Of a stretch of DNA of 64,000 nt, positions 9,354-17,592 are shown piece after piece. Origin of the DNA: Kaistella jeonii. GTDB lineage: Bacteria > Bacteroidota > Bacteroidia > Flavobacteriales > Weeksellaceae. A model generated the notes under the pieces. The model did no database searches. It saw only the letters and a program-made list of their open reading frames with translations, and had not been told where the DNA came from. The stretch covers positions 434,001 through 498,000 of the forward strand of contig NZ_JSYL01000001.1 of assembly GCF_000812865.1 (NCBI RefSeq), written 5' to 3'. A program made the translations under genes and the position numbers. Numbering within the stretch: position 1 is the first letter of the stretch; every line of letters begins with the position of its first letter.

Positions 9354-10244
9354 ATGAAAAATATCGTAGTAATCGGAGCCGGAACCATGGGAAACGGAAT
9401 TGCACACACTTTTGCACAAACCGGATTCAAGGTTAAATTAGTTGATGTTTCACAAGAAGCACTGGATAAAGGTATTGCCACAATTACAAAAAATCTGGAC
9501 CGAATTATTATCAAAGGAAATCTCACAGAAGAACAAAAAGAAGGGACTTTAAATAACATTTCTACTTTCACCAATTTAAAAGAGTGCGCTTCAAATGCAG
9601 ATTTGATCGTAGAAGCAGCAACAGAAAACTTAGATCTGAAGCTAAAAATTTTTAAACAAATGGATGAATTGGCACCAGAAAATTGTATTCTCGCGACCAA
9701 CACTTCTTCTATTTCTATTACGAAGATCGCTTCTGTCACCAAACGTCCGGAAAAAGTGATCGGAATGCATTTTATGAATCCAGTTCCGATTATGAAACTG
9801 GTAGAAATCATCAAAGGCTACTCTACTTCTAAAGAAACTTTTGATGCGATTTTCGACATGAGTAAAACTTTAGGAAAAGTTCCGACGGAGGTAAATGATT
9901 ATCCGGGATTTGTGGCAAACAGAATTTTGATGCCCATGATCAATGAAGCAATCGAAACTTTATATAACGGAGTTGCGGGTGTTGAAGAAATTGATACCGT
10001 GATGAAACTGGGAATGGCTCATCCGATGGGACCTTTGCAACTGGCTGATTTTATTGGACTTGATGTTTGTTTAGCCATTTTAAATGTGATGTACGACGGT
10101 TTCAAAAATCCAAAGTATGCTCCTAATCCTTTATTGGTCAATATGGTAATGGCTGGAAAACTGGGCGCGAAATCTGGGGAAGGTTTTTATGATTATTCGG
10201 AAAGTAGAAAAGCAGAGAAAGTTTCAAAGATGTTTTTAAAATAA
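9354..10244 (+). CDS. 3-hydroxybutyryl-CoA dehydrogenase
   Basis: Oxidises (S)-3-hydroxybutyryl-CoA to acetoacetyl-CoA with NAD(P) in fatty-acid or butanoate metabolism. The N-terminal Rossmann motif VIGAGTMGNGIAHTFAQ (6-22) is followed by the catalytic-His motif MHFMNPVP (H139) and the C-terminal dimerisation domain with ANRILMPMINEA and FIGLDVCL. The 296 aa length matches the single-domain bacterial HBD/PaaH family. It stands alone, with three bases before a small secreted-protein gene on the same strand. Confidence 0.93.
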   Translation: MKNIVVIGAGTMGNGIAHTFAQTGFKVKLVDVSQEALDKGIATITKNLDRIIIKGNLTEEQKEGTLNNISTFTNLKECASNADLIVEAATENLDLKLKIFKQMDELAPENCILATNTSSISITKIASVTKRPEKVIGMHFMNPVPIMKLVEIIKGYSTSKETFDAIFDMSKTLGKVPTEVNDYPGFVANRILMPMINEAIETLYNGVAGVEEIDTVMKLGMAHPMGPLQLADFIGLDVCLAILNVMYDGFKNPKYAPNPLLVNMVMAGKLGAKSGEGFYDYSESRKAEKVSKMFLK

Positions 10245-10247
10245 AAA

Positions 10248-10817
10248 ATGAAAAGTCTCCAATTTTTTTTACTGATTTTTCCCACCATCTTATTTGCTCA
10301 AAATCAAATAGTTAAAAGCGATTTTGATGGTGATAAAATCATGGACAAGGTTTATTTCGATTCGGAAAGTGGTATGGTGATCTGTCAGCTTTCATCAGAA
10401 AAATTTAAGAAAGTAAAGACTAACAGTTATAATGATGACGGCACACTTAGTTTAGGGAAAACTAAAAATGGCTTTGAAATCAGTGTTTCTCAAATGAGAG
10501 CCGGAAACTCTTTTCAGTTTAGGTATGAAAAAGAATCGAAAAAGATGCGGTTGATTGGAATGTGGCGCAGCGAATTTGGTCCTGCAAACAATGATGGCAG
10601 CGGGGAATCGAGTGTAAATTTACTCACAAACAACTATATCGGTGACTGGAATTATTATGATGTGAAAAAGAGTAAATTGGTTAAAATACCTTCGATAAAA
10701 AAGAAAATGATTTTTCCGAAAATTTATTTTGATGATTTGGGCGATGTTTTCTACAAGTATATGGATCAAGATGTTAAATATTATGAAGCTGAGAAAAAAA
10801 GACTTTATCACGATTAA
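10248..10817 (+). CDS. secreted protein with an FG-GAP-like calcium motif
   Basis: 189 aa with a signal peptide (MKSLQFFLLIFPTILFAQ). Right after cleavage lies SDFDGDKIMDKVYFD, an Asp-rich loop like those of FG-GAP/VCBS or dockerin-type calcium sites. The rest (EISVSQMRAGNSFQFRYEKE, MRLIGMWRSEFGPANNDGSGES) is a probable beta-structure of unknown function. The start codon is three bases after the dehydrogenase stop, and a membrane protein gene follows seven bases later, so these genes may share a transcript. No enzymatic motif seen. Confidence 0.75.
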   Translation: MKSLQFFLLIFPTILFAQNQIVKSDFDGDKIMDKVYFDSESGMVICQLSSEKFKKVKTNSYNDDGTLSLGKTKNGFEISVSQMRAGNSFQFRYEKESKKMRLIGMWRSEFGPANNDGSGESSVNLLTNNYIGDWNYYDVKKSKLVKIPSIKKKMIFPKIYFDDLGDVFYKYMDQDVKYYEAEKKRLYHD

Positions 10818-10824
10818 ATAATAA

Positions 10825-12147
10825 ATGCGCAGAAAATTACCCGAAATCCGTATCCAGATCCTATTGGTCATTGCAACTTTTGTAATGATCATTTTGCGTT
10901 TTCTGCTCAACGAAAAAGGACGGGTAAATCCCGATTCTATTCGTTATATGCGAACAGCCGACGCTTTTCCGGTGATCGATAATACAGTGACTCCGCTTGG
11001 ATATCCTTTAAGTTTAAAGTTTTTTACGATGTTTGGACTTGATGAATTTTGGGGAAGTAAAATTGTTGGAATTCTATCCTATTTATTTATCATTTATTTC
11101 GCCAGAAAAAAGAAATTTTATTTGACAGAAACTATTCTCATCGGTGGCCTTTTTAGTTTCGTTTCCATCTTTTCTTATACCATGAGCGAAACATTAATTT
11201 TACCTGTTGTATTCGTATTTCTTTACTTGTCCCATAAAATAATTAATGAGGAGATCAAAGACTCGAAAGCTATTATCTATTTAAGTTTAACCTTAATTTT
11301 ATTGTACAACATTCGTTATCCGGCGTTATTTTTAATGTTTGGAACCGGGCTTTTTGGGATTGTAAAATTTAAAAAATCGTTTGGTAAAATCTTCGTTCTT
11401 TCCGGATTGATCGGATTCATTTTTGTGGTTGCATATAAATTTTTGTTCATCGATTATTTTAATGAAAATTATGTTGCTACATTTTTAGAGATCGGTTTGC
11501 ATTCTACTTCTACTTTATTGTTCGAGCTTTTCCAAGGTTTAACGACTGTTTTTAATCCTTTCATTCACATTGCAAATCCATCGGGTGGAATTATTAACGT
11601 TGCTATTTATGGAATTGGATTCTTAAATATGGTGTTGATGGCATTTCTCTTTCTTAAAAATAAACTTTCTGAAACCGAATTTTTCTTCGTTTTCATCGGA
11701 ATTATTGGTATAATCTGTTCTTATTTTATTCAGTATTTCTATTCTGTAAATCCAATCGACTACCGTTTGATGGCGCCTTTTTCTCTGGGGATTTGGATAG
11801 TCTATTTCAAGAAACTCTATCAAATTTTTGGTAAATTAACCTACGGAATTACGGTTTTAAGTTTGATGACCGGCTTTGTTTTCACCTGGCTCTCTAAAGG
11901 AAATTATCTGGAAAACCGGCGAGAAATCACCAAATTTCTCAAATCTGAAAAATTAGAAAAAGGCCGAGTCAATTTTTATATGGAAAGCGAAACTGACCTC
12001 TCAAAAATGCAGATCGCCGAATTGATCAGCACTGTAAATCCAAATGTGAAAGTCACTTTTAAAGCAAGTGATACGCTGAAAGAAAATGTATTAACACAAT
12101 ATAAAGTTTTACAAAAAATTAAGATCGACACGAATAAATTTCAATAA
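10825..12147 (+). CDS. polytopic membrane protein, GT-C glycosyltransferase-like
   Basis: 440 aa with about 10-11 hydrophobic segments from residue 10 to about 350 and a hydrophilic C-terminal tail. The first loop contains NPDSIRYMRTADAFP, with an acidic residue after the first membrane helix as in GT-C (dolichyl- or polyprenyl-phosphate-sugar dependent) transferases. No family signature is strong enough to name a substrate. The role suggested is sugar transfer at the periplasmic side of the inner membrane. It ends just before the acidic 80-aa protein gene, which has its own promoter box. Confidence 0.65.
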   Translation: MRRKLPEIRIQILLVIATFVMIILRFLLNEKGRVNPDSIRYMRTADAFPVIDNTVTPLGYPLSLKFFTMFGLDEFWGSKIVGILSYLFIIYFARKKKFYLTETILIGGLFSFVSIFSYTMSETLILPVVFVFLYLSHKIINEEIKDSKAIIYLSLTLILLYNIRYPALFLMFGTGLFGIVKFKKSFGKIFVLSGLIGFIFVVAYKFLFIDYFNENYVATFLEIGLHSTSTLLFELFQGLTTVFNPFIHIANPSGGIINVAIYGIGFLNMVLMAFLFLKNKLSETEFFFVFIGIIGIICSYFIQYFYSVNPIDYRLMAPFSLGIWIVYFKKLYQIFGKLTYGITVLSLMTGFVFTWLSKGNYLENRREITKFLKSEKLEKGRVNFYMESETDLSKMQIAELISTVNPNVKVTFKASDTLKENVLTQYKVLQKIKIDTNKFQ

Positions 12148-12153
12148 TTTTTG

Positions 12154-12161
12154 TATTTTTG
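12154..12161 (+). promoter_or_regulatory. -7 box for the acidic 80-aa protein gene
   Basis: TATTTTTG, a perfect TAnnTTTG match, 19 bases before the ATG at 12181. Confidence 0.5.
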
Positions 12162-12180
12162 ACGAGTTAAATTAATTATT

Positions 12181-12423
12181 ATGAAATTACCAAAGTTTTT
12201 ATTAGCCGACAATTCAGATTTTCCTGAAGATCTATTCGTAGTTCACACAGAATACCCAAGATTTGTCCTCAACGTAGAGGAAGAAGAAGTTGAATGGTTC
12301 GATGATTTAGAAGGCGATGATGAAGAAACAATGGCAGACGAAGCCACCAAAGTTGTAGAAGCAGCCTTTAAATGGTGCGACGAAGAACTCGCAAAATATG
12401 ACGAAGAAGACGAAGAAGCATAA
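12181..12423 (+). CDS. small acidic conserved-type protein
   Basis: 80 aa, very rich in Asp and Glu, with a C-terminal acidic tail (CDEELAKYDEEDEEA). No membrane segment, signal peptide or known catalytic motif. The gene has its own -7 box 19 bases upstream and a perfect terminator 11 bases after the stop, so it looks like a real, independently expressed gene. The function is unknown; the composition suggests a cytoplasmic binding or regulatory protein, but that is a guess. Confidence 0.8.
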   Translation: MKLPKFLLADNSDFPEDLFVVHTEYPRFVLNVEEEEVEWFDDLEGDDEETMADEATKVVEAAFKWCDEELAKYDEEDEEA

Positions 12424-12433
12424 ATAAAAAAGC

Positions 12434-12465
12434 AAAAAGGAACTCAAAATTGAGTTCCTTTTTTT
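12434..12465 (+). terminator. intrinsic terminator after the acidic protein gene
   Basis: AAAAAGGAACTCAA pairs with TTGAGTTCCTTTTT around a minimal AA centre, and seven T residues run from 12459. The long A/T arms could also serve the converging META lipoprotein gene on the other strand. Confidence 0.85.
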
Positions 12466-12485
12466 AGGTGTATTTTTGAAATATT

Positions 12486-12884
12486 TTATAATTTATTAAG
12501 CTTCATTAAAAGAAGATTTCCTTTGTACAATTCCAAAGTATTTCCTGAAACCACGTATTTATTCGCTTCATTCAACATACTCAAAAACTGATTTTCAACC
12601 TGCAGATTATCACAAGCCATTTTTGTAGCGCCTACATTTTTGGTCATAAAATTTCCAGCAGTTGGATCCAGAGATAATTCTCCAAAATAATTATTACACC
12701 CTGCATTTCCAGTAATTTTACCTGCTTCAATATTCAGCGTAGGTTTTTTTCCTTTTACATTATCAGCCAAAGTCCAGTGTGTATTGCTAATGTTTGCTTG
12801 AGCACCACCAACTTTTGAACTTGACATTGTAGAACAAGAAGCAAATGTAGCAACCGCAAACAAGGCTAAAAAAATATTCTTCAT
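12486..12884 (-). CDS. META domain lipoprotein (HslJ-like)
   Basis: 132 aa. The signal ends in a lipobox-like FASC (Cys16), so the mature protein is probably an outer-membrane or periplasmic lipoprotein. The META domain shows HWTLAD, PTLNIEAGKITGNAGCNNYFGEL and MTKNVGATKMACDN, matching HslJ/META proteins of unknown or stress-related role. The pair of cysteines (GCNNYF and MACDN) is typical of the family. It converges with the acidic protein gene; the shared hairpin at 12434-12465 lies between the stops. Confidence 0.88.
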   Translation of the reverse strand: MKNIFLALFAVATFASCSTMSSSKVGGAQANISNTHWTLADNVKGKKPTLNIEAGKITGNAGCNNYFGELSLDPTAGNFMTKNVGATKMACDNLQVENQFLSMLNEANKYVVSGNTLELYKGNLLLMKLNKL

Positions 12885-12951
12885 TTTTTTTATTTTCTCA
12901 AATTTAAGAAATTATATCGACTTTCACAGAATCGCTTTTAGATATACTGCC

Positions 12952-12982
12952 AAAAAAAAGCATTTCCGGCTGAAATGCTTTT
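12952..12982 (-). terminator. intrinsic terminator of pheT
   Basis: On the minus strand AAAAGCATTTC pairs with GAAATGCTTTT (loop AGCCG) and runs into further T residues. It lies 20 bases past the pheT stop. Confidence 0.85.
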
Positions 12983-13001
12983 GTATATAATAAGATCTTT
13001 T

Positions 13002-15401
13002 TTATGATCTCAATTCTGCAGAAAATTCTTTCTGGAAAGTTTTAATTAAAGAATTCATAACCTCAGTAATATCTTTCTCTTCCAGAGTTTTTTCTTCATT
13101 TAAAAGTTCAAAACTCAAAGCATATGATTTCTTGCCTTCCGGAAGATTTTTGCCTTCATATACATCGAAAAGGTTGATGTTTTTCAAATATTTAGAAGGG
13201 TTTTTCTTCGCCGATTTGTAAAGATCTGCGTAAGTGACATCTTTATCAATCAACAAAGCCAAATCACGTCTGATCTTGTTGAATTTCGGAATATCTACGA
13301 ATTTAAAATTATCTTTCGACCGAAGTTGCTGACAGTTTTCCAACTCGATTTCCGCGTAAAAACAATCCTGATCAATATCGGCATCTTTCAATAATTCTGG
13401 AGAAACTTTTCCTAATCTTGCGATAATTTTTCCGTTGGAAACAAATTCTAAAGCATCAGAAAAGCGTGCATCTTCAAGATATTGTTCTTCTGTTTTTAAA
13501 TTCAATTTATCCAAAAGAACTTTTACGTAAGATTTCAAAACATAAAAATCGGTAGTAGATTTTGGCTGCAACCAGTTTTCAGAAACATTACGTCCGGAAA
13601 TCAAAAGAGCTAATTGTTTTCTCTCTTCGTACTTCTCTTTTTTATGATAAATTTTTCCCAATTCGAAAAATTTGATATCCTGATTTTTTCTTTTAATATT
13701 GTAATCAGCATTTTCCAAAAGTCCTTCTAATAAAGACTTTCTCATAAATGCTAAATCACCACTCAAAGGATTCAAAAGTTTGACAGCGTCGGTTTCATCT
13801 TTCACAGAAGTAAGCGAATTGTTCATCACTTCATTAAAACCATTGCTTTGCAAAGTTCTCGCCCATGAATTTTCTAATGCATCCTGATCATCAAAACTCA
13901 GTTTTACGGGGCTGAAAGAAAACTTCTGTGGTGAATCTATTTTGTTATATCCATAAATTCTTAGAATCTCTTCGATAACATCGATTTCTCTCGTTACATC
14001 GGCTCTGTAAGCAGGAACAGAAAGTTCTAATCCATTTTGAATTTCATTAAGAACGACAATTTCTAAAGATTTTAAAATCTCTTTAATCTTTTCCTGATGA
14101 ATTTTGGTTCCTAAAATCTGTTCGATTTTTGAAAATCGTAAGATCACATAATGATCATCTAACTTTTTCGGATAATGCTCTAAAAGTTGTCCCGCTAATT
14201 TTCCACCTGCAATTTCTTCAATCATCGAAATCGCGTGAGTAATCGACGTTCTTGTACTGTTTGGATCTACTCCACGTTCAAAACGGAAAGAAGCATCGGT
14301 ATTTAAACCGTGAGCTTTTGCCGCTTTTCTCACCGCAATCGGATTGAAATAAGCGCTTTCTAAAAAGATGGTTTTTGTTTCTGCAGAGACGCCAGAATTT
14401 TGACCACCGAAAACTCCCGCGATACACATTGCGTGATCTTCACTATCTTTGATCATAATTTCAGAACCGTTCAAAGTTCGTTCTACTCCATCTAAAGTTG
14501 TGAATTTCGATCCTGCCGGATTTACTCCAACTTTTACTTTTTTACCTGAAATTTTATCGGCATCAAAAGCATGAAGCGGTTGACCAAAACCGTGCAAAAT
14601 ATAATTCGTAATATCTACAATATTGTTGATAGGACTTAAGCCAATTGCTTTCAAACGGTCTTTCAACCAAGCCGGAGAATCTGCAACAGTTACATTTTCG
14701 ATCACTGCACCGATATATCTTGGGCACAATTCTGAATCCTCAATTTCTAACTGGAAATCAGTATTTCCATCAATATTTAAAGTTTTGGAAACTGCTTTTT
14801 CGAAATCTGATTTCATTTGATTCGAAACCAAAAACGCATTCAAATCCCGGGCAACACCGTAATGTGACATTGCATCGGTTCTGTTTGGCGTTAAACCAAT
14901 TTCGTAAACTTCGTCATTCGTCAATTCAAAATAATCAACGAAATTTTTTCCAACTTCGAATTTTGTTTCATCTAAGATCATAATTCCGCCGTGATCGTCG
15001 CTCAAACCCATTTCGTCTTCTGCGCAGATCATTCCCTGAGAAACTTCGCCCCGAATTTTGGCTTCTTTAATAGGAAAAGAATCTGAACCTTTATGAATAA
15101 TGGTTCCTACAACTGCAACTGGAACAACTTGTCCTGCAGCAACATTCGGCGCTCCACAAACGATATTCAGGATTTTTCCTTTACCTATATCTACAGTGGT
15201 CACTTTCAATTTATCCGCATTCGGATGTTGTTCGCAAGTCAAAACTTTTCCCACAACAATTCCTTCCAGACTGCCTTTTACAGATTCAAACTTGTCGATA
15301 CCTTCAACTTCAAGACCGATATCGGTAAGATATTCTCCGATCTTATCGGATTTTAAATCTGTTTTGATATATTCTTTAAGCCAGTTATTTGAGATTTTCA
15401 T
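13002..15401 (-). CDS. pheT: phenylalanine--tRNA ligase beta subunit
   Basis: Beta subunit of the cytoplasmic (alpha-beta)2 enzyme that charges tRNA-Phe; it also houses the editing site. The 799 aa length is normal. It starts MKISNNWLKEYIKTDL, then has the tRNA-binding EMAP-like domain (GIVVGKVLTCEQHPNADKLK and IVCGAPNVAAGQ, residues 47-93), the B3/B4 editing region (GLTPNRTDAMSHYGVARDL), the B5 domain and the C-terminal anticodon-binding FDX-ACB domain (KFNKIRRDLALLIDKDVTY). pheS is not adjacent. A strong terminator follows. Confidence 0.97.
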   Translation of the reverse strand: MKISNNWLKEYIKTDLKSDKIGEYLTDIGLEVEGIDKFESVKGSLEGIVVGKVLTCEQHPNADKLKVTTVDIGKGKILNIVCGAPNVAAGQVVPVAVVGTIIHKGSDSFPIKEAKIRGEVSQGMICAEDEMGLSDDHGGIMILDETKFEVGKNFVDYFELTNDEVYEIGLTPNRTDAMSHYGVARDLNAFLVSNQMKSDFEKAVSKTLNIDGNTDFQLEIEDSELCPRYIGAVIENVTVADSPAWLKDRLKAIGLSPINNIVDITNYILHGFGQPLHAFDADKISGKKVKVGVNPAGSKFTTLDGVERTLNGSEIMIKDSEDHAMCIAGVFGGQNSGVSAETKTIFLESAYFNPIAVRKAAKAHGLNTDASFRFERGVDPNSTRTSITHAISMIEEIAGGKLAGQLLEHYPKKLDDHYVILRFSKIEQILGTKIHQEKIKEILKSLEIVVLNEIQNGLELSVPAYRADVTREIDVIEEILRIYGYNKIDSPQKFSFSPVKLSFDDQDALENSWARTLQSNGFNEVMNNSLTSVKDETDAVKLLNPLSGDLAFMRKSLLEGLLENADYNIKRKNQDIKFFELGKIYHKKEKYEERKQLALLISGRNVSENWLQPKSTTDFYVLKSYVKVLLDKLNLKTEEQYLEDARFSDALEFVSNGKIIARLGKVSPELLKDADIDQDCFYAEIELENCQQLRSKDNFKFVDIPKFNKIRRDLALLIDKDVTYADLYKSAKKNPSKYLKNINLFDVYEGKNLPEGKKSYALSFELLNEEKTLEEKDITEVMNSLIKTFQKEFSAELRS

Positions 15402-15490
15402 TTTTGATGTACGTTTCAGATGTTATATTTCAAAACCCGGAACAATCGCTCTAAATTTTGAACGGTGCAAATATCGTGTTTTCGAAGGTT

Positions 15491-15528
15491 AAAAAAAAAT
15501 TGAGATTCAAAAAGTTTGAATCTCAATT
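15491..15528 (-). terminator. intrinsic terminator of dnaN
   Basis: A perfect 14-bp stem (15498-15511 with 15515-15528), three-base loop, and then T residues on the minus strand (plus 15491-15497). It begins 23 bases after the dnaN stop. Confidence 0.9.
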
Positions 15529-15551
15529 GGTATTTTATAGTAGGTCTTAAT

Positions 15552-16682
15552 TTACATTCCGATTACCGGCATCGAAAGCATTAAGATTTTTTCTTCGTCT
15601 TCTAAACCGTCAACAGGCTCGATAATTCCTGGTCGGTTTGGCTGTGACATTTTCATAGTGATATCGTCTGAACTTAAAACAGATAACATTTCTGTTAAGA
15701 ATTTAGAACTGAAACCGATATTGATGTCTTCTCCATTGTAATCGCAAGGAATCTGCATATCAGCTTTGTTTGCATATTCAGTATCTTCTGCGTGAAGGTG
15801 AAGAATATTTCCAGACAATTTAAATCGAACTTGATTCGTAGATTTGTTCGACATGATCGAAGCTCTTCTAATGGAACTCAACAATAAATTTCTGTTGATC
15901 GTCAAAACATTCGGATTTTCTTTTGGAATTACGGCAGTATAATTTGGATATTTTCCGTCGATCAATCTACAGATCCAGGTATTATTTCCAAATGTAAATT
16001 TCGCCATGTTTTCATTAAATTCAATCATAACATCTTCCCCAGAATTGGCTAAAATATTTTTGAAAATCGCCAAAGGCTTTTTCGGCATGATGAATTCAAT
16101 CGGTTCTGCGTTGATCAGATCTGTTCTTTTGTAAACCACCAATCGGTGAGAATCGGTAGAAACAAAATTCGTTTCATCTTCTTTAAACTGGAACAAAACT
16201 CCCGTCATTACAGGTCTTAGAGAATCATTACTTGTCGCAAAAAGGGTATTTGCTAAAGCTTCAGATAAAATTCCGGCAGAAATTTTCACACTTTGGGAAG
16301 CATCAAATTCCGGAAGTTCCGGGTAATCATCTGCGTTATCCAAAGCGACAGCGAAATTATCTTTCTCATCTAAAATCTCCAGCAAACTTCCATTTCCGTC
16401 TGAAGCTTCCTTCACTGATAAAGTTAAGGGTTGCTCGTTATACGTTTTTACAAAATCCTGAAAGATCTTTGCAGGAACCGCAAATTTTCCGGTGTCGTCA
16501 GATTTAACTTCCAAAGTCGTGATCAAAGTCGTTTCCCCGTCGGAAGCTGTTATTTTTAGATTGTTTTCTTCAAGCTCAAAAAGATAGTTTTCGAGAATTG
16601 GTCTCGATTGAGAACTGGAAATCACACCACTTACGGTGTTCAAGGCTTTCTGTAATTCTCCGCTTGCAACAATAAATTTCAT
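15552..16682 (-). CDS. dnaN: DNA polymerase III beta sliding clamp
   Basis: Ring-shaped processivity clamp of the replicative polymerase. The 376 aa length is normal, with the three clamp folds in order: MKFIVASGELQKALNTVSGVI at the start, FATSNDSLRPVMTGVLF and FVSTDSHRLVVYKR in the middle domain, and GFSSKFLTEML with the usual end LMLSMPVIGM. The clamp partners DinB and DnaE2 are encoded 24-29 kb away. A TATATTTG box lies at 16748-16755 on the minus strand, and a perfect terminator closes the unit. Confidence 0.97.
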   Translation of the reverse strand: MKFIVASGELQKALNTVSGVISSSQSRPILENYLFELEENNLKITASDGETTLITTLEVKSDDTGKFAVPAKIFQDFVKTYNEQPLTLSVKEASDGNGSLLEILDEKDNFAVALDNADDYPELPEFDASQSVKISAGILSEALANTLFATSNDSLRPVMTGVLFQFKEDETNFVSTDSHRLVVYKRTDLINAEPIEFIMPKKPLAIFKNILANSGEDVMIEFNENMAKFTFGNNTWICRLIDGKYPNYTAVIPKENPNVLTINRNLLLSSIRRASIMSNKSTNQVRFKLSGNILHLHAEDTEYANKADMQIPCDYNGEDINIGFSSKFLTEMLSVLSSDDITMKMSQPNRPGIIEPVDGLEDEEKILMLSMPVIGM

Positions 16683-16747
16683 TCGTTAATTTTTATTTTT
16701 TCTAAAGTTTTGTGAAACATATTCGTCCCCTTCAAAAAATATTTTGA

Positions 16748-16755
16748 CAAATATA
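16748..16755 (-). promoter_or_regulatory. dnaN: -7 box of the dnaN promoter
   Basis: Minus-strand TATATTTG, a perfect TAnnTTTG match, about 66 bases before the dnaN ATG. Confidence 0.5.
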
Positions 16756-16824
16756 AGGATTTGGACCAAAATAAGGAAACAAACGCAAAAATTAAAGGTT
16801 AATTTGAGAAAAAGTTATCAACAC

Positions 16825-17541
16825 TTAATCTGCCCCCGGAAAATGATAATGTTTCTCCGCAGAACCGTCGATCGTGATGTTTAAAGCGAGATATAAAAAA
16901 TGTAAATTTTTATTGCCTGAATTTGCGAATTCTCGTTGCCAAAGATAACCTGACGCAATTCCAAAATTTTCATCAATCTGGTATCCAAATCCACCGTAAA
17001 CTCTGTTTCGCGCAAATAATGGTTTTTCTGTAGTCACAAAAAATACTTCATCGTAAGCATTAGCAAACAAAGTTCCAGGTTTTACCGTTTCTGAATTCAA
17101 TGGAACTGAGATATTCATCCGGTAACGCAAACGAATTCGCTCGGAATGCAGATCTTTCAGCGGTTCATAAAACCAGCTTTTTTCTGCGCGGAAACGGTTT
17201 TCAAATTTAAATTTTCCCGCTTTCAAATCAATGACATCCTGCAGCCAGATTCGAAATTCCTCTTTGCTGAATTCATGATTTTTGTAATTTCCATATCTTC
17301 CGATTCCGATGAAAGGTTTATGATTCTTGGTCAAATTATACCCGATTCCACCTTTAATTTCATAGTAATCCGGATAAGAATAATCGTCAATTCCACGCAT
17401 TTGACTTTCCGCGAACAGGAAAAATTTAGGGTGAAACTTATAAGTTACCGAAATAGCATTGAAACTTGAAACATGTTCACTTTGAGCCGAAACGTTCAGG
17501 ATCAGAAGAAAAATAAACAACTGGAAAATCCTTTTTTTCAT
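16825..17541 (-). CDS. DUF2490 outer-membrane beta-barrel-like protein
   Basis: 238 aa with a signal peptide (MKKRIFQLFIFLLILNVSAQ). The mature part has alternating aromatic beta-strands (FHPKFFLFAESQMRG, GGIGYNL, HKPFIGIGRYGNY, FKFENRFRAEKSWF, ERIRLRYRMNISVPL) as in DUF2490 proteins, predicted to form a small outer-membrane barrel. The function is unknown. It is on the same strand as and upstream of the TonB receptor gene's 3' neighbours but separated by its own gaps, so an operon cannot be claimed. Confidence 0.85.
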   Translation of the reverse strand: MKKRIFQLFIFLLILNVSAQSEHVSSFNAISVTYKFHPKFFLFAESQMRGIDDYSYPDYYEIKGGIGYNLTKNHKPFIGIGRYGNYKNHEFSKEEFRIWLQDVIDLKAGKFKFENRFRAEKSWFYEPLKDLHSERIRLRYRMNISVPLNSETVKPGTLFANAYDEVFFVTTEKPLFARNRVYGGFGYQIDENFGIASGYLWQREFANSGNKNLHFLYLALNITIDGSAEKHYHFPGAD

Positions 17542-17592
17542 GTCACAAAAATAATAAAACTAGCGGAATAAAACACAGTTTTTTCAGTAGTG